From NCBI GenBank assembly GCA_051294375.1, contig CM119268.1, forward strand, positions 15,811,103 through 15,875,102: DNA of 64,000 nt, in the 5' to 3' direction. This DNA is from Paraspadella gotoi (Eukaryota > Chaetognatha). Below, piece after piece: positions 53,484 to 64,000 of the stretch. How positions within the stretch are numbered: the stretch's first letter is position 1; every line of letters begins with the position of its first letter. The notes beneath the pieces are model-generated. The model saw only the letters and a list, made by a program, of their open reading frames with translations. It did not search any database and had not been told where the DNA came from. The position numbers were made by a program, and so were the translations under genes.

Positions 53484-55647
53484 GAGAGGGAGAAAGAGAG
53501 AGAGAGAGATTGTCTGTTGTGAACTCTAACTTATTCGAGAGCTAGAATTGCTTGTGAAAGAGAGAGAGAAATACATCTGAGCAAATATTTGCATTGACAA
53601 AGAATTGCTTCATTTGTAACTGATTCAATAGACGGAAAAATACGCAAAATCCAAGTATTTGTTTTTGTTTTGTAAACATGATTTTTTTTTTCAAGAAAGC
53701 TTGTAAGTCACATTGATTCCTCCAAAAATAGTTAAATATGGCAGTTTAATGCAATTGAAAATGGATAGAGAGAAAAAAGTAATATCCATATTGCGAAATT
53801 TTTCGTCGGATAATTTGGGGGAAGAAAGAAAAAAAGAAGGATTTACACACTGAACATAACCGAAGCTTCATTTCGCGTTTTGATTGTAAAAAAATTGTAA
53901 TTACGATAATATGTGGTTTTTTTTTTTTTCAAATTCCAAGATCTGCGCTACGATTGCTGTTTTGGAGAGAAATATTTTAAATTAAAAAAGGTTATCTAAA
54001 TTTGTTTTCTACATAAATAAACAAAACATTTTCCGATTTGCTTTTTATTTTCTCTCCGAAAGGCAGTCGGCGGAAGAAGAAGAGAAGGAGACGCAGAAGC
54101 CAACTTTTTTTGCCGCCATAGTAGAAAATTGGCTTCGCACTTTGTTTCCGTTTTTATATCGTCCATTCGTTTATTGATTTAAATTCGAAGCCGTGTCTCG
54201 AGGGGATGCATCGATGGCTCCCCCTTATGCGGCAGAAGGAGAACATTTTTTGGGGGCAAGGCATTACTGGTAGATGTGATATCCAAACATCACAATGATG
54301 CTTTTTTTTTAACTTTTTTGTTTTTAATTCTAAAGATCCAAGATGACTTTTTTTCGTGTTTATTATATTCAGTAGGGAAAGGAGAATTGTGATATACACG
54401 AAAGGGAAAAAAAGTAAATATGAAAAAAAAATGAAAGTTGAAAGAAAGCGAGAGAAAGATAGAGAGATTATTTATTACAGGGAAAAGGTTTTAATTTTGT
54501 TATGTTTACAAACGTATCCACGAAACGTATTTAGATTCGTAATCAATAAATTGTTTTAATGAACATTTCACTCTGATAGTTGAAAATTAATCACAAACGA
54601 TATTTTTTTGGGCACCACAAACTGACGTTACAGCCAAAGCCGCCGCAAGTCGGCTCAAGTTGAATATTTTGGGCATCGTTCCATTTATACTATAATTGTT
54701 ATATTATACGTGGATTTAATTAAATGCGAGATTTAAAACGATTTCTTCAGAGCCACAGGGACGAGCCTTGTCGAGTAATTTCGTAATCTATTATATATTG
54801 GGTTCGTTTTATAACCTCATGGCACATTTAAGATATTTAAGACGAACAACTAAAAAGAATAACATAAAAGGAAAAAAAAGGGAAAAAAAAAACTACAAAA
54901 AAACACAATTATGCCGAATTTCAAAACATTTTTTGATTAAATCAACTTTATAGTAAAGCTTTTATACCGAAGTAGAAAAACGTAATAAATTAATGAGAAA
55001 AAAAGATCTGAGCAATAAGTTTTCTTTTTGGTGTATATGTACAAAGAGATAGAAAAAGTCAAACGAAAAATAAAATAAATCATTGACAGTAATTTTTTTT
55101 TTTTGGTAACGGAAAATAATGGTAAAGAAAACAATTTTTAAAGTAAACCAAAACTCATCATGTGGGGAACGACAGAAAGAGAGAGTGATAGGGAGAAAAA
55201 GGAGACGAAAATGGTAGATAAAGCTATCGTTTAATAATAATAATAAAATAATAATAAGAATTATAATAAACCTCCGTATGAAACGTACGTTCGATCGCAT
55301 GATGACGACCGATGACGAAGATGACGACGATGACGAAGATGATGACGATGATGACGAAGACGATGATCGCGTCGACGACGATGACGATAATGAAGATGAA
55401 AATGATTGGCACGCGAAGTAGCTATATATGTTAGCCGTTAGATGATGCTGGGATTAGTTGTGTCCTAATTGCAAGGGGGAGAAAAAAAACCGAAGCCCAC
55501 TTCTTCTTTTTTCTCGGACGCGCCAAAATGCGCCTCCATATTTTTTTTTCGCTAATGTTGTGATCTTCGTTGTTGTGGGTTTTGGTTTTTCATTTCCGAG
55601 CGAGGGAATCTCGTGAGACTCGTCCACGCGGGTCGAGGGCGCCGCCT
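53018..55647. other. Non-coding DNA downstream of Prospero
   Basis: (GA)n runs, AT-rich sequence, and at 55300-55390 a (GACGAT)-type repeat. On the minus strand this region would hold the Prospero 3' UTR. Several AATAAA motifs occur on that strand (near 54045, 54170 and 54472), but none can be chosen. Confidence 0.45.
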
Positions 55648-55737
55648 TCAGCAGGTCTTCTCGAGCTCCTCCATCCAATTGGGCGACTTGAAGAACTCGG
55701 GCACCGTGTCGTCCATGCGGGCGATGATTTTGTAAAT
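55648..55737 (-). CDS. pros: Prospero/Prox homeo-Prospero domain, last coding exon
   Basis: Thirty codons including the stop, encoding [16 protein letters not shown] and [13 protein letters not shown], the conserved C-terminus of Prospero/Prox proteins. The acceptor is CCCGACAG. Phase 0 joins cleanly to the Lys-Lys-Gln end of the preceding exon across a 405-nt intron. Prospero is a nuclear homeodomain-type transcription factor that controls neural and glial differentiation. The domain is required for DNA binding and nuclear export control in fly Prospero (family knowledge). Three residues after the conserved Leu-Glu end (Lys-Thr-Cys) are a short species-specific tail. Confidence 0.95.
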   Translation of the reverse strand: MYKIIARMDDTVPEFFKSPNWMEELEKTC

Positions 55738-56142
55738 CTGTCGGGACAAAAGAATCAGAATAAGATTGAGTCTAAAAATGAGGATAAGAATTAGAATAAA
55801 AAAAAAAATGGAATGCAATTGAATTAAATGAAATCGCATAAAAGTTAAAGAAAATATAAAGTTAGCTGCCAAAAAAAAAAAAATAAACAAATTCCCGAAT
55901 TCGGTACAATCCACTACGAAAACATTTGCATTTAACTTTGAGACTTCAGACGGTTGACGGCAACGAAATTATGATGACTAAAAATATCGCGTGACTTCTG
56001 AGTTTAAGTTCAAAATAATTTCTTTGCCCTCGAAAAACGTTTCATTTATAAACATCGCCTCATTGGCTCCGAGAGCACGTGACCACACCGACCACACCGC
56101 CGCCGATCGCGACGACAACGACAACAACAAAGTCCCCCTCAC

Positions 56143-56386
56143 CTGCTTCTTCCAACTGGGCTCGGCGTCCTTTCCCGCGCGAACCGACTTGTAGAATTCC
56201 CTCAGCGTCGCTTCCACGGTTTTCCTGAAAGAGGGCGGGACTTCGATCTGGTTGTTCCGGTTGTAGTGGAGATTGAGGACGCGGTAGATCTCGGATTCCG
56301 TCGAGACGTGGATCTCCTCGGGATTCTGAACGCCCTCGGCGATCGCTTGGCGGGCGTACTTCTCCATCTGGATGTAGTAGAATTCA
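56143..56386 (-). CDS. pros: Prospero/Prox homeo-Prospero domain, penultimate exon
   Basis: Eighty-one codons beginning [19 protein letters not shown] and including [30 protein letters not shown] and EPSWKKQ. This is the core of the Prospero domain directly after the atypical homeodomain. The first base completes a codon from an upstream exon (phase 2), as expected for the Ser-Glu-Phe junction of the family. The upstream exon with the homeodomain helices is not found in the 7.6 kb to the window end. It is either farther upstream or lost in a gap. The match to arthropod forms is very close by eye, without search. Confidence 0.95.
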
Positions 56387-56995
56387 CTGTGGGGGAGGGG
56401 GGAAAAGGGTGAGGGGGGGAGGGATTATTAAGATGGAGAAGAATTCGCTGTGGCAATTTGAAGATGGGGGTTGATCGGTTTTAAGAGATGCTCTCAAAAA
56501 TGAGGGGAATATAAGGGATTTAGAAAAAAAAAGGAAACAAAACAACAACTGAAAATCAAGATTCATGCTTGAAATGTATAATATGCTAAATAAGTATGCT
56601 CCATTTTCTTAGTCCAAAAACCTTTTCAAAATAACTCCAGTTCCGCGCTTAAAATTGGTAGCCAAAAAAATCAAAGAGAGAGAGAGAAAGAGAGAAAGAG
56701 AGAAAGAGAGAAAGAGAGAAAGAGAGAAAGAGAGAAAGAGAGAAAGAGAGAAAGAGAATTTATCGCACCGGAAGGTGAAATTCAAAGTTGACCAAAGTCA
56801 ACTTTAATCGGGTCTCTGTTAATTTTTTTTCTTTGAGGGTTAGAGGATAAGTGCCGACCTCTCTTTCTCTCTTTCTCTCTCTTTCTTTCACTTTGTTTCG
56901 ACATTGTGTGCCGATGAGAGGTGAAAGAGATGCCGGATTTTTGTGGGATCATCCAATTTCTTAAGAAACACGGGTTTGTCCTTCTTGTCATCGTT

Positions 56996-57027
<32 letters not shown>

Positions 57028-57176
57028 TATCTTCATCATCATCTCCGTCGTGGTCTTAAATTTTCTCTGTCAATAATCTAGCGCATTCTGCTTTAACCTG
57101 GGCGAAAAAAAAAGATCGATCCGGGAAGATTGCCCGGAGAAAAATTTTTTTAGGGCTCGGGAGAAAGAAGAGAAGG

Positions 57177-57254
<78 letters not shown>

Positions 57255-58937
57255 CCCCCATCTCGTGTAAAGAGGCTTTTAAAGATTCTCGAGTCAAATA
57301 AAGAAGCGGCGAAAGTCGGTCGGTCGTTCGGTCTCCGCCGAAGAAGAAAAAACTCGACGACGAAGTGAAGTTTTTTGTGTGTGAATATTTTTTCGTCGGG
57401 GGAGATCGTGTGAACTCGCCTTCGACGATTCTGGGAGGGAGAGAGAGAGAGGGAGGGGAAGAAAAAGGGAGAGAGAGGGAGAAGATGATGAGGGCGGAAA
57501 ATAGAAACAAGAAGGAACTTTTCTTTTTCGACCTTAATTTCTTAAATTCAGAATATATAACTGAATAATAAACATCAACATGGACACGATTTTTAAAAAA
57601 AAAAGGAATCAGGTTTGATAACATTAGCCAGTAGCCAATAGTCTTATTACATGTAGCGCTCGAAAAAAAAAAAGACGAGTCCTCGATTTTCCTCGCAGGC
57701 TACACTTAATCAATCCCGTTTTAAAAAATGTCTTCTTAGATTTATACGAATGAAAATAAGTAACAATTAAGAAAATTGGACCGACGACACCCCTTCCTCC
57801 TCTTCCCCCCCCTCAACCTTTCCTTCCTTACTTCCTCTCCTCCTCATCCTCCTCCTCATGGACATATGCGGTGACGCAGAAGAAAAAACAAGCTTTGAGA
57901 GAGGAGAGGGTTGGAGGTGTGGCGATGGGGGTTTAATGGGGCTGGGGGAGTGGATGATGGAGACGAGACGTCTGAGCGATGTGGAATTAAGGGAACAAAG
58001 TACTCGCTTATATTCATTCATTGGACTCAAGCTTAGGAGGACAAGGATATACTCCTGGAGAGAGGAGAATGAGAAGAGGAATGATGAAGTTAGGAATTGG
58101 TTTTTGGTTTTGTTAGCTACGGATTTGAACGTGAGGAGGAGACAAGATTGCCGGGCGGTGTGATGTTTCGGACCAGAATCATCAGCAGGCAAGTATCAAC
58201 GCCCGCCGCGCTCCGGATCAGCCACTGCAGCCAGTGGACTGCAGGAATCCGCACCTGCCGGAGCGGGCTGCGCGTTTTTTTGTGCCCAAGGGTGCAGAAG
58301 GAATCTCTCGAACGAGGAGAAGGCAAAAGAAGAAGGAGAAGTGAGGAAAATTTCAGCTCTATTATCCTCACAGAACACCCTCTTTCATCTATTTAAATTA
58401 AAGAATTAAAGATAATTTTATTCAGATGTTAGCGTGAAAAATCCAAAGATAATTCGCGGATAGACCATCGCCCAGCCATTAATGTAAATCTCATAATTTT
58501 CCATTTTTGAAGGCTTTGATTTATTTTCGGAATTTTAATTTTGTAAACGTTTTTAAACACGAGGCTGCTACACATGCAAATGAGAATATAGTTTCTATTC
58601 GGACATAAAGGATTTATTCGCGTGAGAAAGAAATATAAAGAACGCGAGAAATAGAGAGTGTGATATTGGATTAACCCCCCGGCGAATCAGCGGACGACCA
58701 TCACTCTTTTCTCTTTCAATCTCGAACAACGCCCCGGAACTCCCCCTCGGGCAAGGTGCGGTAAAGAAACAGGCCGAGAGGACGGCCCTCGGTTCGGGTA
58801 ATCGCCGACTGAAGACATTTCTCCCGGACAAAAGCCTCGACGAATCTAGGAGGCGAAATCGGAAGAACGGTTGTCGTCGAGTTGTGCCCGGACAATTCCT
58901 CGGTAACTGTTTTGTCGCGTGAGCGCGGGAAAGGAGA

Positions 58938-58987
<50 letters not shown>

Positions 58988-59040
58988 CTCTCTCTTCGTC
59001 TCTTTAGATTTTTCTGCTCAATGGTGCTTACATGAGTTAA
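56387..59040. other. Likely Prospero intron: repeats, no exon seen
   Basis: Contains an (AGAGAGAA)n 8-bp repeat at 56677-56756, an (ATC)n run at 56997-57040, (GA)n at 57176-57252 and (CT)n at 58940-58985. A non-repetitive segment at 58190-58330 has no family match. I searched both strands for the homeodomain helices and did not find them. Confidence 0.5.
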
Positions 59041-59084
59041 CTCTTGACAGGCAGTTCTTTCTCAAGAAGGTCATCCTCATTCTC

Positions 59085-60233
59085 TCTCTCTCCTCTCTCT
59101 CGCTCTCTCTCTCACTCTCTTTCTCTTTATTTTTTCTTGCTTCCATTTTTCTCGCCTTCAAAATCCCCTCCCATGCCTCTAGTTTTTTGTCTTCGTACGA
59201 CCCTATCTTTTCCCCTGGCTCTCCTCCCTCTCTCCACTTTCGTCCCCCTCTCTCTCCTCCCTCGTCTCCTCCCCTTCTCCTTCCTCGCTTCCAACATTTC
59301 ATCCCTCTCTCTCCTTCCCCTTACCTTTAGTCCTTCCCGCTTCTCCCTCTCTCCTCCCCTTCTGCTGTGGGTCGTTCGACCGTTTGCTCACCTCCCCTTC
59401 TCCCCTTCTCCTCCCTTTTCTCTCTCCATCGCCCTTCCGTCTCTCCTTCCCCTCCTCCTCTGCTCCTCCGATCTTCTCCCTCTCTTATTTTGCCCTCTTC
59501 TTGCCTGTCCCTATGCTGCGCCTTCCCTCGCTTCCTTTCGTCCGATGCTCTCCTCCCTGCTCGCCTGGTCTTGGTCGGGTATTCCCCATATCCCTCTTTT
59601 TCCTTCATCTTCGTTTCATCCTTTCTCTTCCTCCTCACTCTCTCCTTACTCCTATCTCAACCTTACAGCATCCATTTTTTTTACAACTCTCGCGCCGTTC
59701 TTGACCGTGCTCTCTCCTTCTGCCTTACTGTGTCAATCCCTAACTTCTCCTCCGCTTCCTCATATGGCCTCGCTTTCTCTCCTCTCTCTCCTCCTCTTCT
59801 TCTCTCTCGCTGCCTCCCTCTTTCTCTCCTTACTTATCTTCCTCATATATCCTATGTCCAGTTGTCTTCCCTCTCTCCTCCCTTCCTCCTGGTATCCTAT
59901 CGCTCTTTTCCCTCTTATCCTCCCTCTGCTTCCCTCTTCTCTCTCTATCTCTTTCTCTCTCTCCTCTTCTCCTTACTCTTTCTTCCCGTTTTCCCTCTCA
60001 TTTCTCGATATTGTTTGCCACTCTCTACTCTCTCCAGCTTCTTTCTTCCTCTTATTCCTCCAATTAACTGTACCTCTCTCCTCCGCCTTCTCGCACTCCG
60101 AACACCTCGCCTTCCTTTCCTTCCTCTCTGCTTCTCTCTATCCTCCTCTCTCGCCCTCTCCATCTCTACTTTCTCTCTCCTTTCTCCTTTTTTCCCTCCT
60201 CCTTTCTCTCTCCTCTCTTCCTCCCGCACACTT
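59085..60233 (+). repeat. Polypyrimidine tract of about 1.15 kb
   Basis: The + strand is overwhelmingly C and T with only scattered purines. The lack of purines removes stop codons, which explains a 454-codon Ser/Leu/Pro/Phe open frame (59044-60408). I regard that frame as non-coding apart from a possible island at its 3' end. Confidence 0.85.
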
Positions 60234-60600
60234 CCGCGGTTCCTTCCTCGGTAACGACGGAACCCCGTTCTCCACGATGCAGTCCCTCTGGCCCAATACT
60301 GTTAGCTCGATAATGAGCTCCGCTGACGACATAGAAAACCTCGATGACTTACTCCGTCCGTCGTCGGAGTTTTGGTTCCTTCTCTGCTCTCGGGCAGCGT
60401 CGCGATGACGAGGCGATCGAAGGAGAAGAAGCGAAGAAGAGGCCGAGAGGAATGAAGTACGACGGAGACGTATCAATGCGTGTGCCTTTAATACGATATG
60501 ACATCGAGGAGTTCGCGTTTAGAAAGCCTCGAGTGAGAATTCGTAGAATGAATCATAACGGGAAGAGGAAGAGAAATCGAGAGGGTAATGGGGGCAACTC
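60234..60600. other. Coding-like island of mixed composition
   Basis: After the pyrimidine tract the composition becomes balanced. The + strand reads SSADDIENLDDLLRPSSEF in one frame, then RVPLIRYDIEEFAFRKP in another. The minus strand also has an open frame with ELIIELTVLGQRD. Neither strand has a convincing splice model or family match. Confidence 0.2.
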
Positions 60601-63600
60601 GTCTCTCTTTCTTCTTCTTTCTCTCTCTTCCTTCTCTCTCTCTCTCTCTTTCTCTCAATCTCCTACTCTCTCTCCCACAATCTCGTCGCCGCATTGATAA
60701 TCTCCTTCTTCTTCTTCCTCTTCTATAATCCTTCTCTTCTCCGGGTTCTCTTTCTCTCTACTTTCTCGCTCTCTATTTCTTTTCCTTCTCTCTCTCATCT
60801 CCCTCTCGCGGTCAGTCCCACCCAAGGAATTTCGTCCGCCGCATGAATGTCTTTCTTCTGTCTTCCGTCTTGCTCCTTTCCATTTGCTCTTTCGTTCTCA
60901 CTCCTCTCATATTTCTCCTCCATACAGAGAATATCTCCACTTCTACTTTCTAATCAACAAAGTACAATCCGCGCTTCTCTTTCTCTGAATCTAAACTCTC
61001 GTCGCTGCATTTTTGAATGTAGATTAATTTATATATCATCCTATCTCATACATGGCATCTGGGTCTTACGCTCTTCTCGTTCCTTCTCTTATCCTCTCCT
61101 TTCNNNNNNNNNNNNNNNNNNNNNNNNNGGGGGGAATGCCTTCGTCCTGTCCAGTTGATTGTTGTACACGTTCTGAAGATAAAGAGGAGAAACCCCGAGG
61201 GAGGAAGAGAGGGGGAGGAAGAAGGGGAGGAAGGGGATTAGATGTTGGTAGAGGAGAAGAGAGAAACAGCGCTTGGGCAATGTTATTTTCAAGGATTTAA
61301 AAATCACGGTTTACTCGAAGAGAAAGAAGAGTGAAGTGAGTCATCTCGGTGGTCTTCGAGGTTATTGACTCGGGTCAAGTTGTGAGAAAGAAATGAATGA
61401 CATGAAGGGTCAGTTATGAAAGAAGCCTAGTGAAAACGGGTAAGTGAAACGGGGAAGGGGGAGGAGGAAGAGGAGGAGGGGCAGAAACCGGGTCGACTAA
61501 GAGAAGGAAAAAGTCTCGGAGGGAAAGGAGAGAGAAGCCTTGAATGGACGATGACGTCCAAGCCAACGGCGACGCCTGAGACGAGGGCAGCGACGACGAC
61601 AAAGACGACGACAACGATGTCTTTTCCATGACGATCAAACTGATAAAGATTATGATATTTTTTTTTTTACTTACATACATCAAACAAACATGAAATGAAA
61701 TTTAAAACGAGAGGAAGGATCATCATGATTGTAGTCTTCGCATCAATGTATGCAACAACCGCTTTTGCCATCAATGCCATTGCCAGTCTTGAAGACTGCA
61801 ACTCACCCAAGAGGGAGTAATCGGCATAACCTTCCAAATTATCGAGTCTTTGTCGACAGAGACGTCGAGGACGACGTTAAGGACGACGACGAAATCGGAC
61901 TAAACGACGATGTATACGTATGTATGTATGTATGTATACATTTAAATGAAAACGATGATCGTGACGTTACGGTCGACGATGGCGAAGACGACGACATTAT
62001 CTGCGTTTGTCAATTTTCACGCCCGTCGGCGGCTTTTTGTCGGCCGGTGTCGGCTTTCGTCGGCTTTCGTCGGCCTTCTTGCTTCATCGCTGAGGAGATG
62101 CGCTTTAATTCCTTTAATCTCCGCTTCGAGTCCAGTGATCGACGGAGAAAGCCGCCAAGCAAAAAAAAAAAAAAAAAGGCAAGCAGTGGACAAGCACTAG
62201 CGAAGAAATCCCTCTATATCAAGAGAAGGACAAGCAACGGACAAGCGTCGACAAAGAGGAAAGGAGGGAGAGGGAGAGAGAAGGACAGGATTTAAGAGTA
62301 AAGCAGAGAGAGTGTACAAGAAGAATAAAGAAAAAGAAAAATACAGTATATATATTAAAAAAAACAAACACATTCCTATATAATTAATCTCGTCAACCGA
62401 AATACGCCCTTCATTTTTATTCCGGTGGCAGCGTTAGCTTAGCCAAAACAGATTTAACCAAAGTTTGCAAATATAGCAATTTGCGCTATCTCAACGGTTG
62501 CCAAGGTGATAAAGGTGCGGCGATCAAGGCTGCAGTGAGCAAAGCTCATGACGATAAAAGCAGGAGCGACAACATCGCTTATGGAAGCAGGAGTGATAAA
62601 AGAAATCCGAAAAAATGACAAGTAAACAATCACAAAACTAAAAATAAACTAAGCTCATTAAGTCGATGTTCCTAAATGTTTAGAGAATCAAACAGATTTC
62701 AACGACTTGCGATCGAGACCGATTACATGGTGAACACATATTTGCATGTTGAGATTAAGATGAGTTTTCATTTGTTTCAATTTGATGCCTTCGATTTCTA
62801 TCAGTGACTTTTTCAGTCTTTTGCCACCTTCCTTTTTTTCCCACTCTTTTCCGTCTTTACTCCCATCTCATTCCCCCCAAGCTTTAATCCTCCCTTTGAT
62901 CCACCCTTCCATTCTCTTTTCCTCGTTCATCTTTTCCCTTTTCTCTCTCCTTCCATTTTCTCGGTTTTTCCTCCCTTCCGGTGTTGACCAAGGGAGATAC
63001 CCCTTCCTCTTCCTCCTCTTCCTCCTCTAATCTCTCCCATTCCTTCGCTTCTCCCTCAGCTTCTGTTCGTTCCCCTATGATTTGAAGCTTTATACTTTNN
63101 NNNNNNNNNNNNNNNNNNNNNNNTTCCACGGGAAAGGAGTTCTTTAGAGTACATTTAACACTCTGACAATTTTTCTCTTCTAAATATACCATGAATAAAC
63201 CCCGATTTTTTGATCTCAAAAACCATCGGACTTACAAAACACGTTTTTTAATAATATTATTTAAAGTCTAATAACAAATCCGTCTTTTCCGAGAACGTTT
63301 TTTTTACACGATTTTTTTTTGGTTTTTTTAGAAACACGATGACAATTAGAATCTCTTCGCTCAACGGTTTTCTTACACATTTGTTTTTTGGAACATTGTG
63401 TTTATCTCCAATCAGATAGAAAACATATAATTCAAAAACCTTCTTATGATGTTTTGCACCCAGGACATTACTTCTTTTCACCTTATATTTTTTTAAAATT
63501 AATAACAAATTTTATGGTTAAGTCCATTGAATTTTGCAGATGTCACATAACAGCAACATCAAAAGCATCTTTTCAAATTAACTATTAACAGGAGCATCAG

Positions 63601-64000
63601 TATTAAGGTTAATAATATTAATATTTATTAAAATTTTTATACTTTTAATTAACCAGAAATTAATAGAAAGACCGAACCGACCTAAATTAATATGCCCCCC
63701 TAAATATCCGCTCTCGGGCGCCACCTAATAAAGGAAAGTGGTGGGTGGCAATTGATCGAGATAAGGGTTTCAAGCCAAAGAAATTGAATGGTATTTTCTT
63801 CCAATAATCCGTTAAAAACGAGAGAAAACGGGAAATAAAAGACTCTAACAGTCCTGGGTTCAACTAAGTGGAACCATTCGATAAAACAATACATTAAGAA
63901 GAGAGAGAGAGGAGGAGAGAGAAGGAGTTCGCTTTGGTTTTGATACTGGCTTTTCTTGTTAACGTTTTCGCGTGAACAAGTTTTTTCATTCGGAAGTTTT
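60601..64000. other. Mostly non-coding right end
   Basis: CT-rich DNA, gaps at about 61105-61128 and 63099-63123, and a + strand open frame at 61750-62295 made largely of Asp-coding GAC/GAT runs, (GTCGG)n and a Lys-rich tail. The rest is AT-rich. No supported gene. Confidence 0.45.

Noticed and set aside
58117-58371. Missing Prospero homeodomain exon in the non-repetitive segment upstream
   Set aside because: None of the three minus-strand frames shows the conserved homeodomain helices.
59044-60408. A 454-codon open frame as a membrane protein gene
   Set aside because: The frame is open because the DNA is almost purine-free. The protein is a Ser/Leu/Pro/Phe string without domain structure.
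61750-62295. A 181-codon acidic/basic open frame as a gene
   Set aside because: It is made of GAC/GAT, GTCGG and AAG runs with no splice sites, family match or duplicate support.

Overview
This window is eukaryotic, and most likely from an invertebrate animal. It has multi-exon genes with GT-AG introns, no bacterial operons, AT-rich intergenic DNA, and a very high load of simple repeats: (CT)n/(GA)n throughout, (TCG)n/(GAC)n, and (CTTT)n. About 20 runs of N interrupt it, several inside (CT)n tracts. One gene is identifiable by family: the last two coding exons of a Prospero/Prox gene on the minus strand (55648-56386). Its Prospero domain reads like the arthropod form, which is the best taxonomic hint. 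An arthropod is my inference, not something shown directly.

The best-supported long gene is on the minus strand at 38022-43847. I reconstructed 14 candidate exons; exons 5-14 join with consistent splice phases. They encode a protein of roughly 1,200 residues with an N-terminal coiled coil, Ser/Pro-rich and Ala-rich stretches, several poly-Asp tracts, a long charged coiled coil, and a C-terminal RING-H2 finger. It is probably an E3 ubiquitin ligase. I do not recognise the full-length family. One zinc-ligand position in the RING is Asp.

Layout. 1-6560: a foldback-like element with arms of about 0.85 kb, present as a tandem pair. 6560-10140: repeats, a 45-bp minisatellite and no supported gene. 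10140-10425: a promoter-like motif cluster and a possible microexon. 10577-21556: a unit of about 5.3 kb present twice in tandem; the second copy carries a 572-bp MITE-like insertion. The unit holds one possible membrane-protein exon. 21560-38020: gap-rich, repeat-rich DNA with no supported gene. 38022-43847: the RING gene. 41203-53017: another tandem pair of about 5.9 kb, whose second copy repeats the 5' half of the RING gene in damaged form. 55648-56386: the Prospero 3' exons. 56400-64000: non-coding DNA, including a polypyrimidine tract of about 1.2 kb.

Three local tandem duplications occur in 64 kb, and in each the second copy is full of single-base indels, wholly or in part. This looks at least partly like unmerged contig ends, alternative haplotypes or unpolished long-read gap filling. 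The insertion present in only one copy of the middle pair shows that some differences are real sequence variants. The duplicated exons should not be counted as extra genes until read depth has been checked.
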